A stretch of 64,000 nt of DNA from Diphasiastrum complanatum (GCA_029204225.1 CM055097.1:34472804-34536803), one strand, 5' to 3'. Positions 1-12,226 are shown, counted from the stretch's first letter. Made by a program: numbers and translations. The notes: generated from the letters alone by a model not told the origin.

Positions 1-53
1 GTGGGAGTGTCCGTGTATCTACCCGTCTCAATAGCCAGCTGATGAGAAGAGAC

Positions 54-887
54 TCAGAGCTGTCCCATATGGTACCGCAGACCAAAAGATAATGGCTGTG
101 TAAGATATGTTGGAAGGACAGGTGTACCCGTAGTATCCAACCGTAGTAGATGTGTGCCATAGAAATGTATCTTGACCTTATCAGGGTCGGGCTGTGACCA
201 TATAGTGCGTATGTACCTACGATAAATATGTTGTCTGATATACGCATGAGTCCCGCTCGGAAGATCAAGTACAAATAAGCCCCAAGTACGAAGAAGGGCT
301 GAGACACTGCCAAACCAAGAATGCTTGGCCCCCTGTCCAGCAATGGTGCGTGATGAAGTGAGAGCAGCAACAATATATCTGGAAGTGTCTAACTTTGATA
401 TCCTGTGAAGAAAGGTAATGATCTGAAATATAGCACCGATAACCAGGGGAGGGGAAGCAAACTCCGCTAATATGATATCATGTGGCACCGAGGGCTTAGC
501 CCTAATCATCCTGCTAAGCATGAGAATCTGGATACGAGTAAGATCCCTCCAAGTATCACGTGATAAATCCGGACACCAAGTCTCAGCAGAGTATAAAACA
601 ACCGGGGAGACAGTGGTAGAAAATAGTAAGCATCTAGTAGCAGGGTCCTGTACATAATCTGTGGAACAGAATATCTCCATATGAACAAGAGAAGTGTGCC
701 CCTTACGGAGTCTGGTGAGGGCTGCCGGTCGGAATGTGAGTAGCGGACCGGAAAAAAGTACTCCCAAATAAGTGTAAGAGGTCACAATCTCAATCGGCAG
801 CCCATCATAATAAAAGGTCACATCTCTCATATGTTGTCTATTGGTGTTGAACACCATAATCTTGGTCTTCTTAGTATTAACCGTCAA
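54..887 (-). pseudogene. LINE ORF2 C-terminal region, open for 277 codons
   Basis: This frame continues directly from the reverse transcriptase after one stop. It begins NTKKTKIMVFN, then YTYLGVLFSGP (thumb entry), then SPVVLYSAETWCP, both standard signposts after the RT palm in plant LINEs. The last 120 residues are less conserved. A terminal Cys-His knuckle is not visible and may lie beyond the left edge. Being open for 277 codons in a copy otherwise full of breaks suggests a moderately recent death. Confidence 0.8.
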
Positions 888-896
888 TCCCCAAAG

Positions 897-1804
897 CTAA
901 CAGAAGTGATGTAAAGCAGAAAGGTGTCTCTGTAAGCCAGCTGCAGAGGATGAGAGAAGAACCACATCATCAGCGTATAGGAGAATGGGGATAATAATAT
1001 CTGCTAAAGGACAGCCCTCTCCACCTTCCTCTCGAATAATCCGCTCGAGGTCATCAATATATAGTGCAAGGAGAGTAGGAGATAAGGGGCAGTCCTGCTT
1101 CACTCCAATAGTAGAATGGATCAGCAAGGACCAACCACTACCGTCCCTGAACCGCGCCGAAACTCGCTCATATAAAGTAATGATCGCGGCAATAGTCTCG
1201 TCTGTGAAGCCAAGCGAAGATAATCTCTGGAAAAAGAGGTGTCTCGGAACTGAGTCAAAAGCTTTGCGGAAGTCCACAAAGCAACAATAAACTCTCTGTC
1301 TCTGATGTCGTGCCTCCTCAATGATGCATCATAAAATGAAAATCTGATCTGAGGTAGAGTATCTTGGTCTGAACCCAGCCTGACCCATAGCATGTAAATC
1401 CTCAATCTCAGCAAAAGATCCAGTAACCGTCTATAAAATGGAACCATAAATCTTAGCCAAAGTGTGACCAATCATAATAGTACGGTAGTTTTCTACATTT
1501 ATGGGATCACCTGCCTTGAGAATGGGATGAAGAATATTAGTACACCTGCGGTAGGAAAACCAGAGGTCACAGCAGTGTTAAAAGCGTGAGCAATAAAGGG
1601 CGAGATAAGATGTGCTACAGGTTTGAGGAAATCCACGTTTAGAGAATCATAGTTAGTGGCTTTATGAAGTTTGGCATGGTTAATGGCATTTTCAACCATG
1701 TGTGGAGTAAAAAGCGTGCAGCGGGCAGGTCGTGGTGAGAGTAAGGTAGGAGGGGAGTCTAGGGTATAAAGTTTTGTGGCATATTCGACCCAAACTTCGG
1801 TTAC
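897..1804 (-). pseudogene. LINE ORF2 reverse transcriptase, fragmented
   Basis: The fingers region appears at 1699-1499 (NYDSLNVDFLKPVAHLISPF, the 'pick a plan of release' motif typical of LINE RT in a degenerate form). A middle piece lies at 1471-1280 in another frame. The palm is at 1277-897: MDFRKAFDSVPR (first catalytic Asp), GVKQDCPLSPTLLALYIDDLE, then ILLYADDVVLLS with the catalytic YADD box. At least three frames are needed to read it through, so no full enzyme is made. In a live element this domain performs target-primed reverse transcription at the nicked chromosomal end. Confidence 0.88.
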
Positions 1805-3050
1805 TTAGGGGGCCAAAGTCGAAGAGGATCTGGTGAAATGTTTCCAGAAAAAGGAGGAGGAAGAGGAATCTAAAGAATCGATCAACCTTTGGCAAAGTGA
1901 TCGTAGGTATGTTATCTTCTTTGTTCTGGTAGCTTTATGATACTTTTTCTGGTGTTGTTTGAGTGTTGCAGGGGAGTGTAATCTGGCATTTACCACACAT
2001 TTGTGAAAAGAGCGACATTCTGCATCATACCAGCGGTTGTGAACACGTCTATGAGAGGATATCGTCTTGGTGGGAAAAGATGAGGACGCTGCAGATAAGA
2101 GGGATTTAGAGAGAAAAGTGGCTTGTTGCTCAACTGATGCCGTGAAAGGGAAGTGAGTAAGTAGTTGGGACAGGGTTGTGGTGTAGTTGGCGAGTCCAGA
2201 GTGAGTAAAAGGAACACGTTTGTTAGTAGAAGAGGAGCGTGGAACTTTAGAAGACGGGGTTATGTGACCTAGTGAGAGGCGTAGGAGTGAGTGATCAGAA
2301 ATGGTGGGAGGTGTAATGGAGAAATCAGAGATGTGAGGGATCAAAGCAGGTGATCCAATAAAGTAGTCAACTACACTATGTCCTCCACCATGAGGATAAC
2401 ATGTAAACGCTGATGAGGAAGGCCACTGTGTGAGGCCATTCAAGATGGCCAGAGAATGTGTCTCCGCAAGATTAATCAACTGCTCCCCAAAAGATGTAAC
2501 TGAAGTGTGTGTATCCTGTGATACTCGATCAAATCCCATATCCAAAGGATGAAGCCGAAGAATGTCAGTATCTGCATGAAATTCTGTCTGTCTGAAGCTA
2601 GTACGGGCGTTGAAATCTCCTGCTAATAAAATATAGCCCTGCTGAGAAAAAAAAGCAATATCATCTGAGAGTGCCTGAACCAAATTCAGCAAACGCCGAA
2701 GTCTGTGGAGCGAAGTAACATACAGCCATATAAACGTCCTGAGGTAATCCCAATAATGAAACAATAGTATGTAGCCATATATATCGAGCATATGGATCTT
2801 GCTTAACCAACTTAACTGTCGTGGCTCTGTATAAACAAGCTACTCCGCTAGATCCACGACAGGTTTTTCCCCTCACAAATGGGCAAAAAACAGAATGCCA
2901 AGAGTAATCCTGTATATGTGGAAGAGGATGATGTAAGGACTCATGGGTTTCAGCCAAAAACAAAATGTCACATTTGCTTAAAAAATCAGTAAAATCTCCT
3001 GCCAATGATGATGATAAAAAACCATTGCAATTCCAGAAGCCAAGTCTCAA
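1805..3050 (-). pseudogene. LINE ORF2 endonuclease domain (EEP family), frameshifted
   Basis: The start MRLGFWNCNG at 3050 carries the N-x-N metal-site signature of exonuclease-endonuclease-phosphatase domains. It is followed by LAETHES (catalytic Glu), LAGDFNAR (Asp/Asn motif) and TISDHSLL (SDH motif). These are the four classical motifs of the target-nicking endonuclease of L1-type elements. The frame changes near 2690: motifs one and two are in one frame, motifs three and four in another that stays open to 1805. The distal 250 codons are the linker towards the reverse transcriptase and end in FFWKHF, a common feature of that linker. Confidence 0.85.
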
Positions 3051-3075
3051 AATTGTAGGGGATCTCGGGCAGCTC

Positions 3076-4094
3076 CTAAACCCAGGAGCCCCAAGTTCCT
3101 AGTGCGAGAGGAGGTCGAAATATCTTGGTTTGCCGTCGATAAAAATGACCCTTTGCCCCTTTTTCTTTTGCTTCGTGAATAATCTTTTTCCTTGCTAACC
3201 ATTGGGTATTTGTCAAGTCATCATCCATATAAATGAAAGTGCCTTTGAGTTTTGTTCTAAGCCGAAGGGCTGCATTGCGGTGTCGAAGAGAGCGAAATTT
3301 GACAAAAAGAATGTTGTCATCAAATTTACTACGCCATGCCGTATCAAAACCATCAACAACATGAGATAACTTGGAAACGAGTAAATCTGTAGCTTCGTCT
3401 ATTGGTTTACCGCCGTTGGCACTGCGTCTTACTCTAATATTGAGAGCCTTTTTAGCTCTTCTAGCTTGTTCATTCAAAACTGTCTCCAAATTGTTATCCA
3501 TCATAGAGGCTGAGATATGGGGGTGATTACCTTGTTTGAGGATCGATGTCGTTTCTTCAACCTGTTTTGCAAGTGATGAGAGTTTGCTTCCCATATCATC
3601 CGGTTTGAAGAGTGCTGCCCATGTCTTTGTCTCTTCGACCTATTTTTCCAAGCAAGATATTTTGTTGGAAGTTTCGTCCGAAGAAGGTACATGTTCTGCA
3701 AGCCGTTGCTTAAGATATACATTTTCTTGCTCAAGCTGCTCCACCCGTTCTTTGACGCCCACGAGATCTAGAGCCAATTTGCCATTCGCCATTTCAAAAA
3801 AGTGTAGTTGTTTCTTAATGCCGAGGATTTCGTTTCGGATGAAACCAATATCATAGGCATAAAGGCTCTCAATAGGCTTGGAAGGAGTGTAATCGACCGT
3901 GGACAGCTGATGCGTTTCTGTGATAGCAAGTGGATTGTCAGTGAAAATAGAGGGTGCATCAGTAATGCCTTCTAGTGCAGCTAGCGGTGGGATTGCTGTA
4001 GGTGAAATAGCATCCCCCTCCCTCCCAGATGATGGAGGAGAACAGGTGAATAGAGGGGGGGGCGTAGGGCACCCCCCTTTTTCTTGGGTGCCAT
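3076..4094 (-). pseudogene. LINE ORF1, coiled-coil nucleic-acid-binding protein, broken
   Basis: A basic N-terminal start (MAPKKKGG, ATG at 4094) is out of frame with the next segment; the break lies in the homopolymer G/C runs at about 4040-4080. The main frame then gives a Pro/Ser-rich stretch, a leucine-zipper-like coiled coil (VKERVEQLEQENVYLKQRL) at about 3770-3700, an in-frame TAG at 3640-3642, and a C-terminal domain at 3594-3076 with FDDNILFVKF and a basic end, resembling the RNA-binding part of L1 ORF1 proteins. In LINEs this protein coats the element RNA. The stop and frameshift make it a pseudogene. The domain assignment rests on order and coiled-coil pattern, not on a profile match. 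Confidence 0.7.
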
Positions 4095-4226
4095 GGAGCT
4101 AAGGGTAGCGGTAGGCAAGATTGTGGGTCAGGTTAGCGCCAGCAGGGACCGTACAGCATCAGAGGAGCGGTACAGGTCAGCGAGGAAGATAGCGTCAACA
4201 GGAGCGGAGCATGTAGGAGCAGAGGC

Positions 4227-4228
<2 letters not shown>

Positions 4229-4286
<58 letters not shown>
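4229..4286. repeat. (GA)n microsatellite, about 58 bp
   Basis: An almost perfect GA run immediately beyond the 5' end of the LINE. Reading frames through it translate as Arg-Glu repeats and are not genes. Confidence 0.98.
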
Positions 4287-4289
<3 letters not shown>

Positions 4290-4290
<1 letters not shown>

Positions 4291-5927
4291 AAGCTTTATT
4301 TATGTCTTTTCCATGCCAAAAGGCATATAAGACTAGTCAAAGTATATGTCAAGTATGTGGTAACCGTAGGAGCGTATGAAACGTCTCCAAGATTATAACT
4401 GGTTGACTTTGTGTAGGTGATGTATGATGCATCTGGTGTTCGACTTCAAGCTGGTCGACAGGCAGAGGTATGATATGGCTCTTGGTCTCTTCATTTGTTG
4501 TTTTGGCATTTATCAAATCCAATAGTGATATGGTCGTTATTGTATCCAAAGAATAACTCACGATTTGTTGCTTTGCAGAGTTCAAGCCCCATGATATAAG
4601 TAGGCCTCATCAATGTTAGTTGATTATTTGCAGTGCAGTTCTTGAATCAAAAGCTTCAGATCCTTGACAAATGTATCATAGTCTCTGTATATTCAATGTA
4701 GATCATTCGATATACTCGTAGAGATGGTCTTCAAATTATTGTTATAAGTTAAATAGATTTTTCATGCTTTTAATGCCGATATTTCTGGGATGCTTCTTTA
4801 GAATTTGGTATTTGAGCACTTTTTGATTGAGAGGCAATTTTACCATTTCCATGCATCAAAAGATCGTTTCTAGTGGGCTGTAGATTGTTTGCATCCAAAT
4901 TGTTGGTTTTGGGAGAAGAACCGAAATGTTTTCTTTGTTCAATTTCTCTACATCATCAATTCTCAGAGCGCTTCCTGTCCTCGAGTTGTTGAAGATGGTA
5001 TGATTTTTTGTGAAGATTAGATTCCAATGAAAAGGTGCTAGATATTCCAAATTCTAGCATTTAACACTTCACCTATATTGTATACTTTTGAGAAAGTTTT
5101 TACATCATTGTCTTTCCTATGGTAAGGCACTTTTATTGCAATTTACAAATAATCCTTTGGGTCACTAGAAGTTAAGTTACCAAGTTCATTTTTGTCCATA
5201 CATCCATTTCCACAATCACCAAATCGTGATGTTACCACAAGTATTATCTTCTACCTCACCCTTTATTTTGTCCATCATTGTTGTTTTTTTAATGTACATT
5301 GTATTATCTATCGTGACACACTTTTCAGTGTTTAGATTCCACATATTCTTCCATGTTTATTTTTCTATACACAAAGACGAAGATCATTTCGTTTTGTGTC
5401 CTCTTGCTCCTACACCTATTTCACGATTCTTTTTGCCATTAGTTCTATATCATCTTTTCCTGTTGGCACTTTGTGAATTGTCATTGACTTGTTTGAGATT
5501 AGTAGTTGGTAGTTACTAAACAATGGGCAATGAGTACTAAGTGGCTAGAACTTACGTGTGATTGTTCAGTTACCAATAAAATTTACGTGCTGATTTTTTA
5601 ACTTCTATTTTGTTGAATTTATGATAAATTATAATCTAAGCACTCAGAATCTACAACATTTTCTTTAAGGCAATGAAGGCATGTTGTGACATCAAGAATC
5701 GAGATTCAAAAATTTGGGGTCTAAACGACTGCAATTGGATCATGACAATGTAGTTTGCACCTTAACCCCTTAACCAACAATTGTCTTTTTGCTATAAACT
5801 ATATGGAACATAAAGTTTAAATTTTTGGGAACCCTAGATTTTATTTGCCATTTTTCTGAGCCTCCATTATAGTTTGTATTGCAAGAATCTAGAACAGGAA
5901 CATGAAGTTGATGGCATTATGATGCAG
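4290..5927. other. Probable intron sequence of the DUF212 gene, no feature recognised
   Basis: AT-rich sequence between the LINE and the first recognised exon. Small open frames on both strands (for example 5226-5519 plus and 5050-4856 minus) have no recognisable domain. I looked for the exon that normally precedes the one at 5928 (ending in a motif like GVRxHAGxQAE) and did not find it. Confidence 0.5.
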
Positions 5928-8900
5928 GTATTGAATCAAATTGTTTTTGAATTGCCACCCGAGCATCCACTTTCTGATTCACGTCCTCTTCGAGAGATTC
6001 TTGGCCATACACATGCACAAGTAAGTGTATAGCATTTGTATTCTTTGCAGTGATTGATACTACCCACTATAAATGTGAAAATTTTGTATGATGTGAATTA
6101 TCGTGTTTTCTTTAGGTTTTCTTTCACTATGATATGAAAGATGGTTCCCTATTCCGAATGATGTGGCTCTTTTTTCGGTAATTTTTTTGTAATTTTCTAA
6201 AAACTCAGGAAAAGAAAAAAGATGACTTTGGGCTTCAAAAATATATTACGTTTACATGAAAAAGCCACAATTTGATGCCTCTTAGATAAAGATTTTTAGA
6301 ATATCTAAATTTTTTAAGATATAACCAGTCGACAACTCAAAATGTCTAGGAGATCTATCAAGATTCATACAAGTTTTGACTCTGTCTTGAATACAAATAA
6401 TATTCTCACGAGTTACATGCACCATTAATTTCTTGTCTCAATCTAGAAACAAGAACTACTCATTATTTCTAAGCATAATCACATTTTTTAATAATTCCGG
6501 AGTTCATATTTATGATTCGTCAATAATAAACATTTAAGAATCATGATTCATCAATCATGATTTATTGGGTTCCCTAAAGCATACTTAATCATTAGAGGAT
6601 ACAAGAGTGTATGTCCAAAGTTCAAACACAACTCAGGATCTATAAGAATCATTCTAAAGTCTCTATCCACAGGAAATTTATTGGACTGCATGAATATTCC
6701 TTAAGCTGGATTCTTATCAGGAAATACGAGTTATCCCAATTCCACATTTTATCTGTTGGTCAAAGACATGAAACATACTAAACTAATTTTGCTATCTAGA
6801 ATTAAATCTAGATATCCAAAGTTCTGCTAAATTCCAACTCAACTCAGTTGTTATTCCCTACAAGATTAACCATGCGCATATGGGAATGATCCCACTATGA
6901 TCTTGTACATAAAGTGTATATTCATCTTTGACAGATTCTTTTGTAATCAGTATATGCTAATCACATATCTAATAACAATCTTGTAACTTAGTCATATAAG
7001 CAAGAATTCCGCTTCTTAAGAGTAAATAGCATATTTGGGAAATCTTTGAAATGGAGAAAACATATCCAGTCTCACGAGCTTGCAAACTATCTTACTTCTA
7101 CTAAGAAAATTTCTTTTACACAAAAAATTCCAAATAGATCCTAATAGATGTACTAAGATGAGGTTGAACCATACAGACATCCAGGAGTTCAGGATTAAGA
7201 ATAAAACTTATTTTGTCCTCATACAATTCACAACAAATCTGTGATTGCTAGTACAATTTAAATTTGATCGTCACCTTTGCTATCCACGCATATGAATAAT
7301 TCTCAAATAATTCAATTCCCATAACTCCTCTAGTTTCAGACCGTTCCTCACAATTCCTAAACGGTTTCTCTTTACTTCCAATTTCCAAATAGTTCCCTTC
7401 CTGTACATATTTTGGATTTTTTCGAAAAATCTATGCAACAGATGGATCTTTTGAAGTTCTTCCTCCAAGAAGATTATCTGTTTCTTGATCTAATTTTCTG
7501 AGAGATTGAAAATGATTTTTCTGGCTATCCTATGTCTCAAATAGTTTCTTCCATTACAACCAAATCCAAGAGAAACCAATCATTTTGATACTTTATAGCA
7601 ATCTTTAACGGATATCAGAAATCCATTTTTGGACTGGCAAAAGGAATGACTTAACCAATTTAATGGCTTTCCATCACGTTATTAACCTCCACTGATTAGT
7701 AAACTTCATCTCTGTAAATTGAGATTGGACAACTCGAGGGGTAAATATTTCCTCGTACTAACAGGTTCCAAACGCAATCCATCTATTAAGAGTCCACGTC
7801 TTGCATTTGCAATTGCCATTTTTCCTCAGAATTATAATTAACTCATGGTTGATAGGATTTTCATGAAGAAGTATCTTTACGAACTATCCTGAAAGAATCT
7901 TAATATAGAGAATGACTCAATAGCTGGTAGTATGCACAATTTTCACGCATTGTCTTGTTCCACTTCCTCCTTTAGAAATTTGATTTGTCGAAAATTTTAA
8001 ATTTGAGCAAGGAAAATGTGAACGCTTCTTGACATTTCATAATTATTTGTTCAAGGTCTGATTCTTAGATTTGCTTTCTTCAGAAAAACCAAGGGGGGTA
8101 TAGTTATTCTATTGCTGACGAACTCAATTCTATCTCAAATGTCTTACCAACCATTCCTAGAAATGGTTCCAATTGGATTCCAATCATGTGAAAATCACAT
8201 ACTTTTGATCAGTTCCTGTAAGACTTTAGCTTCGTAAATCATTCCCATTACTCAACTAATTGTCACAGCTAATTTGCTAATAAAACGGATACAAGTCACA
8301 TTGGAGTAATTCCACAAAGGAATATCAAACTGTTCACAGTCATATATACTAGGAATGTTGTTGAAATCCCAATTGATAGGTTTCTTACCATATCGATCCA
8401 TTGATTACCATCCATGACTTTAAAATCGACAGAAATTCAAAGCTTCGGTAAAGTCATTACCACTACACTCAACCAATTTTTTAAGTAATTAATAATTACT
8501 CCATTTACGCTCACAAAAAAGAATGCAATTTTTACAATTTACTATTTCCTCCCAAGTTCAAAAACAGTGTTGGGCAAGCATGCAATCTCCGACATGCGAA
8601 TGTTGAGCATCCGTGTTACACCATCTTACAAAATCGACTATCAACCAAACTCTATTGATAGCTTTCTGGAAAGAAATCGAACTAAGGTCGATTTGGTCAG
8701 TTCTTTCACTATTAATAATTAATGACAGACACTGTCACACTACACTAGAAATTCATAGAATGATTTATTAATTATCCACATAGTACAAAATTCGAATTTT
8801 TTTTGTTTTTCATCATAGAATTACTATCAGCAACCATGCAAAGCTCATAGTGTCTCAAAATCACTGTAGACCACTCATGAAAGACTCCATAAACACAGTA

Positions 8901-11900
8901 CAACTGATTCAAGTCCCCACAGAAGATTTCATGAACACAGACACATGTATCAGTGTTTTCCTAAATTTGCCAAAAACTGACCAAACTTTGAACATCAATA
9001 ACTTTCTTGATTCTCAAGTTTCAACAGAAGTAGGTGTTGTAAAGTTTGGTTGTGGACATTCTTATATCAGCTGGAGGATTGCCATGTGAGTACCCATTGT
9101 GGTATTTACACGTGTGAGCAGTATGCACAAAAATAGTACATAGGCGCATTTCTAACAATAAAAGCATAAAAGATCAAGAAAAATTCATGCATGACTCAGA
9201 TGTGACATCAACAACAATCAATAGGCTCCAAAATTGGCCCAGCAAACTTATCAATCAGATCAATAAGCCTCAGCTCTGTCAGGCAGGCAAATATCAATTT
9301 TTTCGAATCTTTTTTGGGCGCCAATAGGTTTGCCTTTGTAGCTTCCTGTGGTTCACAAAGAACATATGTAGGCTCTGATATATGATTAGTAGCAAGCTAA
9401 CATGACCTACAATCGATAACTAAGAGCTCCGGGCATGACCCCGACATGCAATCAGTCGACCAAAAAGAGCTTAAATTTCTGTTTTTTCAGAAGTTCTGCA
9501 CTCCAAATGACTTCTATGCATAATACTGATGGGCGCGGCTAAAAGAAAGCTTTCTTATTGTAATAAGTCTAAGCAAGGTTGCTACAACTCTAGAATGGCA
9601 ACTTATAGTCAAAACCATGAAGAAACGATAAAAAACCATGTATTTTTGTCAAAAATCGATGGTTTTTCCAATATTTTGATGCTTTTTTATTACATGTAAC
9701 CATTTCACTGTTTTCCTGACATGAATTTGACCAGATTCCAGCAACTTCAGCACTGACTTACCATCCAACCAGTACCTGACATAAAATTCTAGCCAAAACA
9801 TTGTCGCAATTACACAATTCTAGCTATCTTTATGATGTTTTTACTTAGTTTGGTTATAAACTAGCATGTATATCCATAATTACTGATTAGTAATCAAGTG
9901 CTGTGTGAAATACTACTCAAATCATCAACATGCAGTGTTTATTCAAGGGTTAAGCTAGCAATTACCATGATACTACCAGAATTCTATGGAAATTGTCAGA
10001 AATGAACAAATAACTCGATAACGCCTAGAACTTAAAAGTGCATAAAGAACTGGAGAAGTAGCCTTATTTGAAGATGGCAACACCACCATGAATGATAGTA
10101 GCTAAAAAGTAGTGATTCTCTACCCAAAAAACTAGAATAAAGAACAATCAACTCCAACTTTTGATTAAATTGCAAGCTTTGTTTGATACCACTGTGATGA
10201 TCCCCAAAGATCAAGCCTGCAAGAACACTCTAAAGGACACCGTGGAGCCAAATCAGCCAACCAAGTAGAAGCTTTAGATCAATCAACCTAAGCTTCACCC
10301 CAAGTCATGGTATGTGAATACCTAAAGAGAGCGAGGAGACAAAAATCCAAAGAAGAAATTCTCAATGGTAGGAGGCATGTGTATAGCCTATAGAGGCTTG
10401 TGCATTAGTCTGTGCAACACCCCCCCACATTGACCGTTGTCACTCGAGTTCAAATTGATAGTGTTTCTGCATGCATATGAGCCGTCACATACCATGTGCT
10501 GCTCCACATGTCACTATAGGAGTGCCTGTGTCCTCACAAGGAAATTACGTAATTGGCCTTGAATGGAATTTTGAGGCGTAATTAAAAATCTCAATAATTG
10601 GAGAGCCAAAGTACTGATGTCAAGGATTTTTCCAAATCCTTGTTAACTTGATATGGACATAAAAGTTGTCATCTGTCCCAAAGTGTAACACAAGGTGTGT
10701 GAGATCTCTAGATTCAGATAAGGAGCCCATGTCAAGACCCCATACTCGGTCCTTTTTAGAAGCCGTGTCCTGTAGAACTCTAGTTTGGTCCCAAGCTGAC
10801 ACTCCCAGACATATGCTCTACAGATGAACCTGCGGATGTAGTCGTGAGTGCCCTCCAGAAGTTGTGACCACTAACATGGATAAGCCATATGAATCTAGTA
10901 GTCGAACCGCTTGTCAGTACCAAGAGATGAGATGTTCTTGCTCGTGTAACATCTGTGATGTAGCAATAACTGAACAAGGATACCTGCTAGTATCAATGAA
11001 AAAACCCACTGGATGTAGGTAATCATTCAAAAAATTGGCTTCGCCTAGGTGCAATTTTTGCTAGTGTGGGATAGATGGCTTTCCCCGTATCATGTGAGAC
11101 AACATGCTAACATGAAGTTGGGAGATATTGGCCAATCGAAAAGTGTAATGCCCGTGTACTAAGTTTGTATAGCATGTATCACCGTCGGAGTGACCAAAGT
11201 GTCAAACGAATGAAGTCTGCTCTCTGTATCTCTACTATGCGTACATACGCATAGTCTCTCTAAATTAACCAAGCTTGCTTGTCCTTGCCTCGCCTCAAGC
11301 TGAAAATCGGGCTTGAGAACAGAATCCCAAGTATGTATAGGCAAATATTGTCCCTCAATGACCTTCCTCCCAACTCGAAAGCCTTCAAACGATGAGATTT
11401 CTGGATGTACATTGTTTTTCTGAAAGAAAGTTGACTACCTAAATATCATCGTCATTATCCTTTATTGGGACTTGTTTTTTTTTTTACAGTTTTCTTATCA
11501 GAATTTATGTAGCTTTTTCCACATTCTCACTAACCAATGACCATCATGTTGAGAGATGTCATCAGTTTGGGGGGTGGCCCGGGTGGGTGACTTATTAATT
11601 TAGTACTTTGTCGATCATCTCTCCTTTATCCATTTCATATTTTTCTAAATTTTTTATTTTGAAATCCATTCTCTTGTTTGCATATGTTTCTCTAGCATCT
11701 GCTTTAGGATCTGAGTTCTAGATCTGTGCAAGGAGACCCGAAGCTACTAAAAATGGTGAAAAGCCATCATTATCTTCGGAGATTTGAGTGCATTTGGTTC
11801 ATATGTTCCATTTTCTGTGATTAAGATATACGAATGATAAGGTTGTGTAATATAAGAGCAGTAAAAGGATATATGATAGTATCAGAAATTTAATGTATGC

Positions 11901-12226
11901 AGCCTCTCGAGCTACTTTGCTAATTTGCAATTGTAAGTAACCTGAAATGAAGAGAGTCAAATAAAGTTTCTTGAAGTGTTGCTCTGGCTGTGATTTCTTT
12001 TTTGTTGTGGCTTGTAACATGCAAACTATGAAGTCTTGTGCCTGTATCTCTGTATGAGAAGCAGCAAAATTTTGTAGAGGCTATCCCATTGTGACTTATA
12101 AAATCGATGTTGCTCTCTTTTTTCATTGCTGGTGTTCTGTTTTTGCAGGTGGTTGCTGGTGCTATATTAGGGGCTTTTTTGGCATATGCATTGCATTTGA
12201 TATCTTCAGCAGGTAACTCTCCCTAA
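5928..12226 (+). CDS. DUF212 (acid phosphatase/vanadium-dependent haloperoxidase-related) gene, last two exons
   Basis: Exon 5928-6020 encodes 31 residues beginning VLNQIVFELPPEHPLSDSRP and ending LREILGHTHAQ. It is preceded by an AG (gatgcag) and followed by gtaagt. Exon 12149-12226 follows a pyrimidine-rich tract ending ttttgcag and encodes VVAGAILGAFLAYALHLISS, then AGNSP and a TAA stop. Joined in phase 0 they give ...LGHTHAQ-VVAGAILG..., the conserved C-terminus of the plant DUF212 membrane-protein family. The hydrophobic end is consistent with a terminal membrane helix. Function is unproven in the family; the name comes from weak relatedness to PAP2-type phosphatases. The intron is 6128 bp. 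Upstream exons are not visible and presumably lie left of the window beyond the LINE. Confidence 0.85.
6470..8720 (+). repeat. Dispersed repeat, copy 1 (inside the DUF212 intron)
   Basis: Parts of this stretch match 60790-61650 in the same orientation. Matching anchors include the doubled 'atcatgattcatcaatcatga' type segment near 6530 against 60840, 'aaatctagatatccaaagttctgctaaattccaact' near 6800 against 61150, and the segment around 6660-6720 against 60960-61020. Similarity is diverged but collinear over several hundred bases. No protein is encoded. The boundaries of copy 1 are approximate. Confidence 0.6.
8721..10192. other. Intron sequence, nothing recognised
   Basis: AT-rich sequence without repeat structure or protein similarity that I can see. 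The open frame 8850-9089 (plus, 79 codons) has no recognisable motif and no splice context. Confidence 0.4.
10193..10419 (-). mobile_element. LTR-like segment (about 227 bp) with priming signals on both sides
   Basis: The segment starts TGTGATGATCC and ends GTGCAACA. Immediately to its left 'gtttgataccac' is the complement of a tRNA-Met primer-binding site (TGGTATCAAAC) for a minus-strand element. Immediately to its right a run of seven C is the complement of a polypurine tract. A single LTR with a primer site on one side and a polypurine tract on the other is what the middle LTR of a tandem element looks like. No Gag or Pol frames were recognised beside it, so this could also be a coincidence of short motifs. 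Confidence 0.4.
10600..11400 (-). mobile_element. LINE fragment (RT thumb and C-terminal region), decayed
   Basis: On the minus strand 11344-11159 reads RQGQASLVNLERLC...LHSFDTLVTPTVIHAIQT. This matches the layout 'RL.KG..SL..LE..C.......LF.TLV.P.VLY' of the post-RT part of LINE ORF2, as in the LINE at 54-887 (RKGHTSLVHMEIFC...LLFSTTVSPVVLY). Frames at 10977-10780 and 10802-10620 continue the degenerate C-terminal part. It is out of frame and truncated on both sides. It lies inside the large DUF212 intron. Confidence 0.55.

Larger units (their letters stand above)
1..4110 (-). mobile_element. LINE (non-LTR retrotransposon), decayed, 3' end outside the window
   Basis: Read on the minus strand the segment runs ORF1 (coiled coil), apurinic-type endonuclease, reverse transcriptase and a C-terminal region, the order of a plant L1-type LINE. 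The frame breaks several times (a stop in ORF1, shifts in the endonuclease and reverse transcriptase), so this copy is dead. The 5' end lies near 4100, next to a GA microsatellite. The 3' end and any poly(A) tail are left of base 1. It probably sits in an upstream intron of the DUF212 gene that continues at 5928, in antisense orientation; that placement is inferred from the missing upstream exons. Confidence 0.9.

Noticed and set aside
5226-5519. 97-codon hydrophobic frame as a membrane protein gene
   Set aside because: T-rich intron sequence; no conserved motif, splice or start context.
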